Source: Pandoraea pnomenusa
GTDB lineage: Bacteria; Pseudomonadota; Gammaproteobacteria; Burkholderiales; Burkholderiaceae
Assembly (NCBI RefSeq): GCF_000767615.3
Contig: NZ_CP009553.3
Span: 1,612,001 to 1,676,000 of the forward strand
Reading direction: 5' to 3'
DNA: 64,000 bases
Positions 1 to 8,311 of the stretch are shown piece after piece; positions within the stretch are counted from its first letter, which is position 1, and each line of letters opens with the position of its first letter. The notes beneath the pieces were generated by a model. It was given only the letters and a program-made list of their open reading frames with translations. It was not told the DNA's origin and ran no database searches. The position numbers and the translations under genes were made by a program.

Positions 1-1
1 C

Positions 2-979
2 TTCACGATGGGCTCTGGCGCGAGCGTGAACGCCTTCTTCGGCATCGCGACGATGATCATCTCGATCCCGACCGGCGTGAAGATCTTCAACTGGCTGTTC
101 ACGATGTACCGTGGTCGCGTGCAGATGACCACGCCGGTGCTGTGGACGCTGGGCTTCATCGTCACGTTCGTGATCGGCGGCATGACGGGCGTGCTGCTGG
201 CCGTGCCGGGCGCCGACTTCGTGCTGCACAACTCGCTGTTCCTGATTGCTCACTTCCACAACGTGATCATCGGCGGCGTGCTGTTCGGCTACATCGCCGG
301 CATGAACTACTGGTTCCCGAAGGCGTTCGGCTTCAAGCTCGACGAGCGCCTGGGCAAGGCCAGCTTCTGGTGCTGGCTGATCGGCTTCTACCTCGCCTTC
401 ATGCCGCTGTACGTACTGGGCCTGATGGGCATGACCCGTCGCCTGAACCACTACAGCAATCCGGAATGGCAACCCTGGCTGATCGCCGCGCTGATCGGTG
501 CCCTGTTCATCGCTGCCGGTATCGGCTTCCAGGTGCTGCAACTGGTTGTCTCGATCAAGAACCGCAAGGCACTGGCCGACACCACGGGCGACCCCTGGAA
601 TGGCCGTACGCTGGAGTGGATGACCTCGTCGCCGCCGCAGTTCTACAACTTTGCCGAAGAGCCGCGCGTGCACGACGTCGACGAGCTGGCCTATCGCAAG
701 GAACACGGCATCAAGGGCGATCTGAAGACGAGCTACGCTCCGATTCACATGCCGAAGAACACGGGCGCCGGCTTCATCATCAGCGCGTTCTCGCTGGTGT
801 TCGGTTTCGCTGCCATCTGGCACATCTGGTGGCTGGCCATCGTTGGCTTCGTGGGCATGATCGTGACGTTCATCTGCCGCAGCAATAACGATTCGATCGA
901 CTACTACGTGCAGTCGCCGGAAGTGGTGGCCATCGAAACGGCCCACCATCAGGCACTGGCCGCAGCAGCAAAGGCTTAA
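2..979 (+). CDS. cyoB: Cytochrome o ubiquinol oxidase subunit I, 3' part
   Basis: This is the C-terminal half of the haem-copper quinol oxidase catalytic subunit; the 5' end lies before the window. The visible 325 or so residues are strongly hydrophobic, with several membrane helices. They include the [10 protein letters not shown] stretch, whose two histidines are the haem o3 and haem b ligands in the E. coli enzyme. The enzyme oxidises ubiquinol, reduces O2 to water and pumps protons in the inner membrane. The stop is followed after 2 nt by the cyoC start, and cyoD follows directly, which is the usual cyo order and fixes the identity as a bo3-type oxidase rather than a cytochrome c oxidase. 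Confidence 0.96.
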   Translation, partial: FTMGSGASVNAFFGIATMIISIPTGVKIFNWLFTMYRGRVQMTTPVLWTLGFIVTFVIGGMTGVLLAVPGADFVLHNSLFLIAHFHNVIIGGVLFGYIAGMNYWFPKAFGFKLDERLGKASFWCWLIGFYLAFMPLYVLGLMGMTRRLNHYSNPEWQPWLIAALIGALFIAAGIGFQVLQLVVSIKNRKALADTTGDPWNGRTLEWMTSSPPQFYNFAEEPRVHDVDELAYRKEHGIKGDLKTSYAPIHMPKNTGAGFIISAFSLVFGFAAIWHIWWLAIVGFVGMIVTFICRSNNDSIDYYVQSPEVVAIETAHHQALAAAAKA

Positions 980-981
980 TC

Positions 982-1608
982 ATGACGAGCGAAGTTCTCA
1001 AACACTCTGGCGCGCATGCCGATGCGCATGCGCATGACCACGCGCACCACGACACCGGGGGCAACACCATCTTCGGTTTCTGGGTGTACCTGATGACCGA
1101 CCTGGTGCTGTTCGCGGGCCTGTTCGCCACCTTCGCGGTGCAGCGCAGCGCCACGGCGGGCGGCCCGACGGGCCATGAACTGTTCGACCTGAAGTTCGTG
1201 CTGGTCGAAACGTTCATCCTGCTGTTCTCGTCGATCACCTACGGCTTCGCCATGGTGGGCCTGCACAACGGCAAGAAGGGCGCCGTGCAGGGCTGGCTGG
1301 CGATCACGTGGCTGCTGGGCGCGGGCTTTATCGCGATGGAACTGTACGAGTTCCACCACCTGATCCTCGAAGGCGCGGGCCCGAACCGCAGCGGTTTCCT
1401 CTCGGCCTTCTTCGCACTGGTGGGCACCCACGGTCTGCACGTGGCCTCGGGCCTGCTGTGGATGGCCGTGCTGATGTTCCAGATCGGCAAGAAGGGCCTG
1501 ACCGCGACCAACACCACGCGTCTGCAGTGCCTCTCGCTGTTCTGGCACTTTCTGGACGTGGTCTGGATCGGCGTGTTTACGGTCGTGTACCTGATGGGAG
1601 CCATGTAA
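982..1608 (+). CDS. cyoC: Cytochrome o ubiquinol oxidase subunit III
   Basis: This 208-aa membrane protein matches the length of CyoC. It has a His-rich cytoplasmic N-terminus ([13 protein letters not shown]) followed by about five transmembrane helices. Motifs such as [11 protein letters not shown] and [10 protein letters not shown] are typical of the haem-copper oxidase subunit III family. It assembles with CyoB and CyoD in the inner-membrane quinol oxidase. The start is 2 nt after the cyoB stop and the stop codon abuts the cyoD ATG, so translation is probably coupled. Nothing unusual is seen apart from the long His run. Confidence 0.96.
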   Translation: MTSEVLKHSGAHADAHAHDHAHHDTGGNTIFGFWVYLMTDLVLFAGLFATFAVQRSATAGGPTGHELFDLKFVLVETFILLFSSITYGFAMVGLHNGKKGAVQGWLAITWLLGAGFIAMELYEFHHLILEGAGPNRSGFLSAFFALVGTHGLHVASGLLWMAVLMFQIGKKGLTATNTTRLQCLSLFWHFLDVVWIGVFTVVYLMGAM

Positions 1609-1974
1609 ATGAGCAATAGCAACTCGGTGCAGTCGCACGGCCACGAGGCTGGCCACAACGCCGCCGGCGGCAGCCACGGCAGCGTGAAGTCGTACCTGAT
1701 CGGCTTCGTGCTCGCAGTGATCCTCACTGTGGTGCCGTTCAAGCTGGTCATGGACGGCACGATGCCGCCGTCGACGGTGCTGCCGCTGATTCTCGGCGCA
1801 GCCCTCGTGCAGATCATCGTCCACCTCGTCTACTTCCTGCACATGGACCGCTCGTCGGAACAACGCTGGAACGTGATGGCCTTTGCGTTCACGATCCTCA
1901 TCGTGGCCATCGTGCTCGTCGGCTCGCTGTGGATCATGCACAACGCCAACTCGCTGATGATGCCGGGGATGTAA
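1609..1974 (+). CDS. cyoD: Cytochrome o ubiquinol oxidase subunit IV
   Basis: This 121-aa protein has three predicted membrane helices and the IVHLVYFLHMD signature of the bacterial oxidase subunit IV (CyoD) family. Its ATG directly abuts the cyoC stop (TAA-ATG). CyoD stabilises the oxidase and assists copper-site assembly. It is the last gene of the operon: two rho-independent terminators follow. No protohaem farnesyltransferase gene (cyoE) follows, so haem o synthesis must be encoded elsewhere. Confidence 0.95.
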   Translation: MSNSNSVQSHGHEAGHNAAGGSHGSVKSYLIGFVLAVILTVVPFKLVMDGTMPPSTVLPLILGAALVQIIVHLVYFLHMDRSSEQRWNVMAFAFTILIVAIVLVGSLWIMHNANSLMMPGM

Positions 1975-2010
1975 GTCTTCCCCGGGCTTGCCTGCAGTTC
2001 CGGTAAGCGA

Positions 2011-2047
2011 AAAGGCAGCCTCGGGACGCTCCGGGCTGCCTTTTTTT
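2011..2047 (+). terminator. Terminator of the cyo operon
   Basis: A 10-bp stem (AAAGGCAGCC / GGCTGCCTTT) with a GC-rich interior is followed by a run of seven T. It lies 36 bp after the cyoD stop. Confidence 0.92.
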
Positions 2048-2094
2048 ATTGCGCTTTTGCGGTGGGTTGCGCTTGTTGAGGTGTCTCGGTATGC

Positions 2095-2130
2095 AAAAAA
2101 GGCAGTTCGAATCGTCGAACTGCCTTTTTT
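2095..2130. terminator. Second terminator, symmetrical
   Basis: A perfect 16-bp inverted repeat (arms AAAAAAGGCAGTTCGA and its complement, 4-nt loop) has an A-run on one side and a T-run on the other, so it can stop transcription in both directions. It lies about 50 bp after the first cyo terminator and shares the GGCAG core with it. Confidence 0.88.
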
Positions 2131-2202
2131 GCTCACACGCTCCCTGTTCGTCGACACCGCCCGGGCATTCCCCCTTAACGTCCTCCCCATCCCCCGTACC
2201 CG

Positions 2203-2270
2203 CGGCGCTTGGCGGCACCCTGACTGCGCTCCACCTTAAAGTCGCTCCGTCAGGGCACCGCCAAGCGCCG
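2203..2270. repeat. Imperfect 22-bp palindrome with 24-nt loop
   Basis: Arms at 2203-2224 and 2249-2270 pair with two mismatches (core CGGCGCTTGGCGG). No T-run follows, so it is not a classical terminator. It belongs to a gene-free block between cyoD and the FtsI-like gene. Confidence 0.75.
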
Positions 2271-2363
2271 CTCACGCATCCTCGACCTCACAGTCCCCCA
2301 CATGAATCCACCGCAAGCGGGCGCGCCCCGCCCCCGGTGTCGTCGCATCGCTAACGTTGACAC

Positions 2364-2433
2364 ATCGGATCGGGGGCCGCCCGCGGTGCGACTTAACAAG
2401 CAATGGAGTGCCGCGGGCGGCCCCCGATCCGAT
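2364..2433. repeat. Perfect 23-bp inverted repeat with 24-nt loop
   Basis: The arms at 2364-2386 and 2411-2433 are exact reverse complements (core CGGGGGCCGCCCGCGG), separated by 24 nt. The stem is extremely GC-rich. No T-run follows, and the element abuts the 53-bp tandem repeat, so it may be a REP/BIME-like mobile palindrome or a replication or recombination structure. Confidence 0.85.
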
Positions 2434-2435
2434 CC

Positions 2436-2573
2436 ACCGCTGAGGTGAGAACCGGGGACGGCGGAAATTGAACAACTCGACTTGATTTACCGCTGAGGTG
2501 AGAACCGGGGAGGGCGGAAATTGAACGACTTGACTTGATTTACCACTGAGGTGCGAACCGGGGAGGGCGGGGC
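2436..2573. repeat. 53-bp tandem repeat, about 2.6 copies
   Basis: Units start at 2436, 2489 and 2542, each with ACCGCTGAGGTG or a one-base variant (ACCACTGAGGTG in the third). The first two full units share the downstream GGCGGAAATTGAAC and GACTTGATTT blocks with few substitutions; the third copy is cut off after about 32 bp, close to the 3' end of the FtsI-like gene. No coding sequence is evident. Confidence 0.88.
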
Positions 2574-2646
2574 CATCACGACTCGATCCCCATCGACCAC
2601 CGGGATCGGCGCCGGAAGGCACGCAGTGCGCCTCCCGGACGGTCAC

Positions 2647-4431
2647 TCAACCGTGCGCGCCTTTGTCGTCCGGCGGCGAGTCGGATGTCGGCGCCGCCAG
2701 GATCACGCCGGGTCGCACCGGAAGGTCCGGCCGAATCCCCAGTAGTGGCAACGCCTGCGACGCAATCTCCGCAAACGCCGGCCCGGCTGCCTGTCCGCCA
2801 AAGTGTTGCGATGCCTTTGGTTCGTCGACCGACACCGCAATCACCAGGCGCGGCGCCGACAAGGGCGCAATCCCGACGAACGATGCGCGGTATTTCGAAT
2901 GGTCGTAACCATGGGCGCCGGCCTTGTAGGCCGTCCCGGTCTTGCCGCCAATGCTGTACCCCGCCACCTGCGCCGTGGTGGCGGTGCCGCCGGTGTCGAC
3001 CACGCCCGCCAGCATCTTGCGCATCTCGGCGGCCGTGCGGGCGTCGATCACGCGCACGCCCTCGGGCTGCACCGGTGTATCGGGCTTGATGATCGAGATG
3101 GGAACGAGCACGCCGTCGTTGGCGAAGATGGTGTACGCGCGCGCCAATTGGAAGAGAGACGCGGAAATGCCATAGCCGTACGCCATCGTGGCCTGTTCGA
3201 TCCGACGCCATGATTTGTACGGACGCAACCGGCCCGACACGGCCCCCGGAAACCCCAGCTTCGGCTGCTGACCCAGGCCGATCTCGGTGAACATGTCCCA
3301 CATCTCCTCGGCCCGCAGCATGGTCGACACTTTGGTCATGCCGATGTTGCTGGACTTCTGGATCACGCCCGCGGCTGTCAGCACGCCGTTCGCACTGTCG
3401 TCGCTGATGGTCGCCCCCTCGAAGACGTAACGCCCCGGCCCCGTGTCGATCAGGGTCGACGGCGTGAGGCGATGCAGATCGAGCGCCAGCGCCATGGTGA
3501 AGGGCTTGAGAATGGAGCCGGGCTCGAAGACGTCGGTGAACACGCGGTTGCGCAACTGCTCGCCGGTGAGATGCTCGCGGTCGTTGGGGTTGTAGGTCGG
3601 CAAGTTGGCCAGCGCCAGCACCTGACCCGACTTGGCATCGATCACCACCGCCATCGCGGCCTTCGCGCCGGTGCGGTCCAGCGCATTCTTGAGTGCCTCG
3701 TACGCGATGTATTGCACCCGGGTGTCGAGCGTCAGGCGGATGTCCTTGCCATCGCGCGGCGGGCTGGAGTCGTCGAGATCCTGGATGGTTCGGCCGATAC
3801 GGTCTTTGATGACGCGCCGAACCCCGGCAGTGCCTTCGAGTAACGACTCTTCGCCCAGCTCCATGCCTTCCTGGCCCTTGTCCTCGACGTTGGTGAAGCC
3901 CACGACGTGCGCCGCCACTTCGCCTTCGGGATAGAAGCGCTTGTATTCGCTGCTTTCGTAGACGCCCGGGATGCCCAGCGCTTCGACCTGCTTGCCGATC
4001 TCGGGCGAGACCTGACGCTTCACGTAGACGAACTTCTTCTCGCCGATGAGTTTGGTGCGCAACTCCTTGGGCGGAATGTCGAGCAACTTGCTTGCCTTGC
4101 GGATGTCGCTGTCGGACAGGTCGTCCGGCACTTCGGCGGGCACCGCCCAGACAGTGCGCATCGGCAGGCTGGTTGCCAGCACGCGTCCGTCGCGATCTTC
4201 GATCTTGCCGCGCACGGCGGGCATCACGATGGTGTGCTCGTAGCGCTTTTCGCCCTGCGCGATGTAGAACCCGTTGCCCGGGCCGGCAATCCAGAACGCC
4301 CGCACGACCAAACCAATGAACGCCAGGGTGATGCCGATGACGACGAGTTTGGAGCGCCACAGCGATGTGCGCGATTGCAATACCGGACTGGAGGCGAACG
4401 TGACGTCCTTGGGCTGGCGATTCTTTTGCAT
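2647..4431 (-). CDS. FtsI-like peptidoglycan D,D-transpeptidase (class B PBP)
   Basis: This 594-aa class B penicillin-binding protein cross-links septal or lateral-wall peptidoglycan in the periplasm. It has a cytoplasmic N-terminus, one membrane anchor (about residues 28-48), a PBP dimerisation region and a C-terminal transpeptidase domain. Active-site motifs are all present: S306-I-L-K, S360-S-N and K497-T-G; the serine position matches Ser307 of E. coli FtsI. The start at MQKNRQ was chosen because the upstream in-frame extension is Arg/Cys-rich and unlike the family. It is not beside mraW, ftsL, murE or other division-wall genes, so it may be a second FtsI paralogue (PBP3b type). Confidence 0.88.
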   Translation of the reverse strand: MQKNRQPKDVTFASSPVLQSRTSLWRSKLVVIGITLAFIGLVVRAFWIAGPGNGFYIAQGEKRYEHTIVMPAVRGKIEDRDGRVLATSLPMRTVWAVPAEVPDDLSDSDIRKASKLLDIPPKELRTKLIGEKKFVYVKRQVSPEIGKQVEALGIPGVYESSEYKRFYPEGEVAAHVVGFTNVEDKGQEGMELGEESLLEGTAGVRRVIKDRIGRTIQDLDDSSPPRDGKDIRLTLDTRVQYIAYEALKNALDRTGAKAAMAVVIDAKSGQVLALANLPTYNPNDREHLTGEQLRNRVFTDVFEPGSILKPFTMALALDLHRLTPSTLIDTGPGRYVFEGATISDDSANGVLTAAGVIQKSSNIGMTKVSTMLRAEEMWDMFTEIGLGQQPKLGFPGAVSGRLRPYKSWRRIEQATMAYGYGISASLFQLARAYTIFANDGVLVPISIIKPDTPVQPEGVRVIDARTAAEMRKMLAGVVDTGGTATTAQVAGYSIGGKTGTAYKAGAHGYDHSKYRASFVGIAPLSAPRLVIAVSVDEPKASQHFGGQAAGPAFAEIASQALPLLGIRPDLPVRPGVILAAPTSDSPPDDKGAHG

Positions 4432-4540
4432 GGCGCTCGCGGGGCGTTGAGAGGCGTGAACAGCACTGAGCCGGTGGCAAACCCTGGCTCGAATTCTAGG
4501 CGAGATAGCGTAGCACGCAAGTGACTGTTGCAATAGCGCA

Positions 4541-4563
4541 AAAGCCCCGTCGGACGGGGCTTT
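4541..4563 (-). terminator. Terminator of the DUF3047 gene
   Basis: AAAGCCCCGTC / GACGGGGCTTT forms a near-perfect hairpin with A/T ends. It lies downstream of the minus-strand gene at 4708-5517 and upstream of the FtsI-like gene, and so separates their transcription. Confidence 0.82.
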
Positions 4564-4707
4564 CAGGGTATATTTCGATGCGGATGCGCGGCATTTCCAT
4601 CAGGGTCTCGACAGGTGAAACCGAGCATGCTTTTTCGCGATGGATTTTTGCCCGGAGCGATACGTCGTCGCGCACCCCGCTTCTGGTTTGCCATCGGCTG
4701 CCGCCGC

Positions 4708-5517
4708 CTATTTTTCCGCCCCGAACCGCACGTCGCCATACCAGGCATGTGCACTCGCATGGGTGTTGTCGCTGTCGGTGAAAACGCCGTAACCCAGCAG
4801 CCTGCCCGGCTTCTCCCTGAACACCCGCTCGTAATCGGCCGCGAGGTTTCGGCTGAACGTCTGCCACTTGCCGAGCGACGCATCGCCTCCCGCCACCACG
4901 AGCATCTGCACCCGGTCGGTGTGCGGGTTCTGGATGACGCCGCCCGGCACGGCGTCGTTGGACCAGATGTACATGAGCGTGGCGTATGGCAGGTCTTCGC
5001 CGCCCGCCTTGGCCAATGTCATCGTCGCGCGATCGCCGAACGGCAGCTTCGACTTGTCGCCATCGAAGAAGAACACGAGCCGCGCCGGTGAATCTTCCTT
5101 GTCGGCCACACGGTTGTCCGCGCCCGGGATGGCGTTGTCGACTTTCCAGCGCCATGTCACGACAGGCGTCGCGCCCAGGTCGATCCGGTCGCCCTTGGCC
5201 ATGAGCGCCGAGGCGGAATCGGCGGCGTTCGCTTCGACGACGTTGCTCCGACCATCGGCGACGACGGTGTACGTCGTCAGCTTCTTGCCGCTCACGACCG
5301 GCAGGTTCTGCCAGCCGGCGAGCGAGGTGCTGCCGGGCGCCGCCCGCGAAAACGCGACGGCGGCGACGGCCGGGGGCGGCGGCGCGGCGGCGTCGGCCGC
5401 GAACACCGGGTCAACGGGCCCGAGTCCGGCGATCAGGCAGGCCGCCGCGCCAAGCACGCGTAGCGGTGGAACATTCGGGGAACGCACTGAGCGAAGCGGC
5501 GAAACGATGCGAGGCAT
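4708..5517 (-). CDS. DUF3047 family exported protein
   Basis: This 269-aa protein has a signal peptide (hydrophobic stretch around residues 17-40, ending AFA-like at VFAADA) followed by a DUF3047 domain. Conserved-looking blocks include VTWRWKVD, DSPARLVFFFDGD and LMYIWSND, then a C-terminal GVFTDSDNTHASAHAWYGD segment. The family is periplasmic or outer-membrane associated, with a jelly-roll-like fold predicted and no firmly known function. The ATG chosen gives a complete signal sequence. It is downstream of the LysE-type gene on the same strand, but the 80-bp gap and separate terminator suggest at most loose coupling. Confidence 0.8.
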   Translation of the reverse strand: MPRIVSPLRSVRSPNVPPLRVLGAAACLIAGLGPVDPVFAADAAAPPPPAVAAVAFSRAAPGSTSLAGWQNLPVVSGKKLTTYTVVADGRSNVVEANAADSASALMAKGDRIDLGATPVVTWRWKVDNAIPGADNRVADKEDSPARLVFFFDGDKSKLPFGDRATMTLAKAGGEDLPYATLMYIWSNDAVPGGVIQNPHTDRVQMLVVAGGDASLGKWQTFSRNLAADYERVFREKPGRLLGYGVFTDSDNTHASAHAWYGDVRFGAEK

Positions 5518-5597
5518 GGTGAGCGACTCCGGCGTTTGCGACGTTTGTGACGTTTTTGACGTTTTCCCCTCGAAACGCGGCGCCCGACCGCGCGGGC

Positions 5598-6224
5598 TCA
5601 GCGCTGCTGCATGGCCACACGCAGGCCGAGGCCGATGAAGAGGCTGCCGATGATCTTGCCCTGCCAGCGCAGCAGCCACGTGAAGCGCTTCACGAATCTG
5701 CCCAGTGGACGCACCGACAAGGCGATCGCGGCGGTATACAGCGCGCTCATGGCGACGAATACCATGCCGAGCACCAGGAATTGCAGGAAGACGTTGCCCT
5801 CGTGCGCATGCACGAACTGCGGCATGAACGCGAGAAAGAAGAGCGCCGTCTTGGGATTGAGCACTTCGGTCGCCACGGCCTGCACGAAGGCGCGTCCCGG
5901 CGATACGCGAGGGGCCGCCGGCAATTGCGGGTCGCTCGGAGGCTCGCGCAACGCCTTGATGCCCAGATAGATCAGGTACGCCGCCCCCACGTATTTGACG
6001 ACATCGAATGCCAACGCGGAGGTCATCAGCACGGCCGACAATCCGACAGCCGCGCACAAGGTGTGCACGAGATCGCCCAACGCGATTCCCACACCGGTCA
6101 TGACCCCCGCCCGTCGCCCACCCTGCACGGTGCGCGTGATGGTCAGCAGTACGGCCGGTCCGGGAATCAGAAACAGCCCGAGAACGACAACGACGAACGT
6201 GGCAAGCGTGGCTAGGGTCGGCAT
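5598..6224 (-). CDS. LysE/RhtB-family amino-acid exporter
   Basis: This 208-aa inner-membrane protein has about six hydrophobic helices and the family hallmarks: GLFLIPGPAVLLTI near the N-terminus, GVGIALGDLVHT, and NPKTALFFLAFMPQF around residue 120. Members export amino acids such as lysine, homoserine, threonine or leucine using the proton gradient; the substrate cannot be told from sequence alone. A good ribosome-binding site (GGAGG) lies upstream of the ATG. The family usually pairs with a regulator, but none is adjacent here. Confidence 0.9.
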   Translation of the reverse strand: MPTLATLATFVVVVLGLFLIPGPAVLLTITRTVQGGRRAGVMTGVGIALGDLVHTLCAAVGLSAVLMTSALAFDVVKYVGAAYLIYLGIKALREPPSDPQLPAAPRVSPGRAFVQAVATEVLNPKTALFFLAFMPQFVHAHEGNVFLQFLVLGMVFVAMSALYTAAIALSVRPLGRFVKRFTWLLRWQGKIIGSLFIGLGLRVAMQQR

Positions 6225-6376
6225 GGGGCCTCCGGTGAGATCGATGGCGATGCAATGACGACATCATCCCAGATTCCGCGTGGATTCGCCCGAAAGCGAT
6301 ACGGGCGAATCCGGAAGCACGCCGCAGGCACTGCGCCGACGATGCTCGCCTCATTCATCGAACGGAGACATGCGAT

Positions 6377-7738
6377 ATGCCAATGACTTGCGCCGGCCCC
6401 GCCATCAACCCCACCGTTCCCCCCGCGAACACGTTTCTTCAGCTTGGCATGCGCGTGGTGACGTGCGTTCGGGACGGGTTTCGCGATGATTTCGCAGGCA
6501 TGACCGCCTGCCTTCGCGAGAGCGGATGGCGGTGTTTGCTCGACGAGGCGTGGCACAACGCGAGCGAACGCTTTCGGGTTCGCGGTGTGACGCTGCCCGA
6601 GGCAGCGGACGTCACCTTCGCCTGCGCCGCCAGCATACTGGCGATCGGCGCGACCTGCCGGTATCTGTGGCCTGAACTCCGGGCACTGGAGCGGGCGATC
6701 GCCGAGGGGGAAGGCGCGCGGCACGAATGGGCGTTGCAAACTGACGCGCAATTGCGCCGCCGGACGCTGGCCGACGTCACGGTCATGCGCCAGTGCATGG
6801 CAGCGTTCGAAGCGACCGAAGCCGATGCTAACGCTGCCAATACCACCAATGCGGGCGTTTCCGCGCGCGATCACGATCGCATGTCGCCGACGTCGCGCCG
6901 TAGGCTGGCCGAGATGCGCATTTCGGAAGCTCTGGTGCTGCATGTCGCAGACGCGCCGCAATGCAGCCTGGCGCAAAGCGACCGCGTCGCGGGCCTCTGC
7001 CAGTTGCTGGCACACGGGCTCGGCTTTCGATTGCCCGCGGCGCGGTTGCGAACGCTGCACGTGAGCGACGCGCGCCCTTCCCTGATTCGCTTCGACGAGG
7101 CTTTCGCCCTGTTGCGCGAACGTCTCGAGCCGGATTGGCGACGCGACACCCCGGGCGCGCCGACGTTTTGCGTACACCCGATCGATGTCCAGCTCTTCGA
7201 TCCCGCGGAGACGACCGACGATCTGTGCGCGGACGTTCGCGACGCGCGTCGCCTTCTCACGCACCCGGAAGCGCTGCGCCGCGTGCGCTCGCGCGTTGTC
7301 GCGCTGATCGCCGCGAGCGTACGTGAAGACTGCGGCGGGACAGGAGACTGGCGGGCACTCGCCGAGCGCGCATTACGCACCGCCGCGCAATTGGGCATGA
7401 CGTGCGGGCGGGTGCTCGGTGCGCTGGGCATTGCCACGCGCTCTGGGGTGAGCGCTCGCGCCGCATGGCGGTGGAGCGACGAGGTCCCGATGGCGCCAGG
7501 CAGGCACCCCGCGCCAGCCATCGGGGCGGACGTTGCGCAGTGGGTCGCCCGCACCATGCTGCTCGCGGGCAAGACCGCATGCCCGCCACGCCTCGCGGCG
7601 CTGGCACGCGGCGATACGCCGGCGTCGCTGGTGATCGGCTCGGCCGCATGGACCGATCTGGTCGATGGCATCGCGGTGCTGGGACGCGAGCATTGGCGCG
7701 TGGCGTACGCGCAGGTGTGTGAGGTCGGCCGGGCCTGA
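6377..7738 (+). CDS. Uncharacterised 453-aa protein
   Basis: I do not recognise this protein. It is 453 aa, Ala/Arg-rich and soluble, without a signal peptide or clear membrane helix. Its Cys residues are scattered without a metal-binding pattern. The centre (about 145-260) and C-terminal half look helical with repeated L-x-x-L/AR spacing. The ATG has a GGAG 9 nt upstream, so it is likely expressed. It stands alone between divergent and convergent neighbours. Given other effector-like genes in this window (25305-26609 and 59850-63043), it could be another lineage-specific accessory protein, but nothing in the sequence proves secretion. Confidence 0.7.
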   Translation: MPMTCAGPAINPTVPPANTFLQLGMRVVTCVRDGFRDDFAGMTACLRESGWRCLLDEAWHNASERFRVRGVTLPEAADVTFACAASILAIGATCRYLWPELRALERAIAEGEGARHEWALQTDAQLRRRTLADVTVMRQCMAAFEATEADANAANTTNAGVSARDHDRMSPTSRRRLAEMRISEALVLHVADAPQCSLAQSDRVAGLCQLLAHGLGFRLPAARLRTLHVSDARPSLIRFDEAFALLRERLEPDWRRDTPGAPTFCVHPIDVQLFDPAETTDDLCADVRDARRLLTHPEALRRVRSRVVALIAASVREDCGGTGDWRALAERALRTAAQLGMTCGRVLGALGIATRSGVSARAAWRWSDEVPMAPGRHPAPAIGADVAQWVARTMLLAGKTACPPRLAALARGDTPASLVIGSAAWTDLVDGIAVLGREHWRVAYAQVCEVGRA

Positions 7739-7765
7739 ACCCGCCCGGTCGCGCGTCTGGCGCGT

Positions 7766-8311
7766 CTACAGGTAGGCGCCGCCCAACAACCCTGCGACGC
7801 TGCCTGCCGCGAGCCACCAAAGCGGGTGCACACGCGTGCGAATCGCCAGCACCGCCACGCTTGCCGTGATGCCGGCGAGCAGCCATGAGGTGGCCGATGC
7901 CTGTGCGATCAAGGCGGCGCTCGCGGCCACGAGCCCGGCGGTCATGGGCACCAGACCGGCCTGAACGATGCGTCGCCACGGCCGGTCCTTGAACCGCTCC
8001 CACAAGTGCAGGACACCGACGGTGATGAGCGACGAGGGGCCGAATTTTGCAATGGAGGTGACCAGCATGCCTTGCCAGCCGGCCACGTGCCAGCCAACCA
8101 GCGTCACGATCATGAGGTTCGGGCCCGGCGCGGCCTGTCCCAGGGCGAATAGCGCGCTGAACGCTTCCGAGGTCATCCAGTGATGCACGTCGACGACTTG
8201 CCGCTCCATCTCCGGCAGGATGGTGTTGCCGCCGCCGAAGGCCAGTACCGACAGCTGGGTGAAGATGACGGCCAGCGAAATGAGGGTGCCGGTCACTGCG
8301 ACACCCGCCAT
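7766..8311 (-). CDS. Chromate transporter, second (C-terminal-type) subunit
   Basis: This 181-aa membrane protein is one half of a split CHR-family transporter. It shows the family motif FGGGNTILPEME near residue 25 and GQAAPGPNLMIVTLVGW at about 58-74, followed by several helices. The partner half is encoded immediately upstream; the two genes overlap by 19 nt and must be co-translated. Short-chain CHR pairs work as heterodimers and have been linked to chromate efflux. The substrate is inferred from family only. Confidence 0.88.
   Translation of the reverse strand: MAGVAVTGTLISLAVIFTQLSVLAFGGGNTILPEMERQVVDVHHWMTSEAFSALFALGQAAPGPNLMIVTLVGWHVAGWQGMLVTSIAKFGPSSLITVGVLHLWERFKDRPWRRIVQAGLVPMTAGLVAASAALIAQASATSWLLAGITASVAVLAIRTRVHPLWWLAAGSVAGLLGGAYL

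Larger units (their letters stand above)
1975..2646. other. Gene-free interval with terminators and repeats
   Basis: These 672 bp between cyoD and the converging transpeptidase gene hold two terminators, two large palindromes and the 53-bp tandem repeat. Short open frames exist but have no ribosome-binding site or recognisable product. The structure density is far above that of other intergenic regions in the window. Confidence 0.8.

Noticed and set aside
976..2190. Long minus-strand open frame across cyoC and cyoD
   Set aside because: It is antisense to confidently identified membrane proteins, is rich in Arg, His and Gln, and shows no family; it is a GC-bias shadow.
2436..2573. CRISPR array
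   Set aside because: The repeated unit is 53 bp with no spacer of different sequence between copies; it is a tandem repeat and no cas genes are near.
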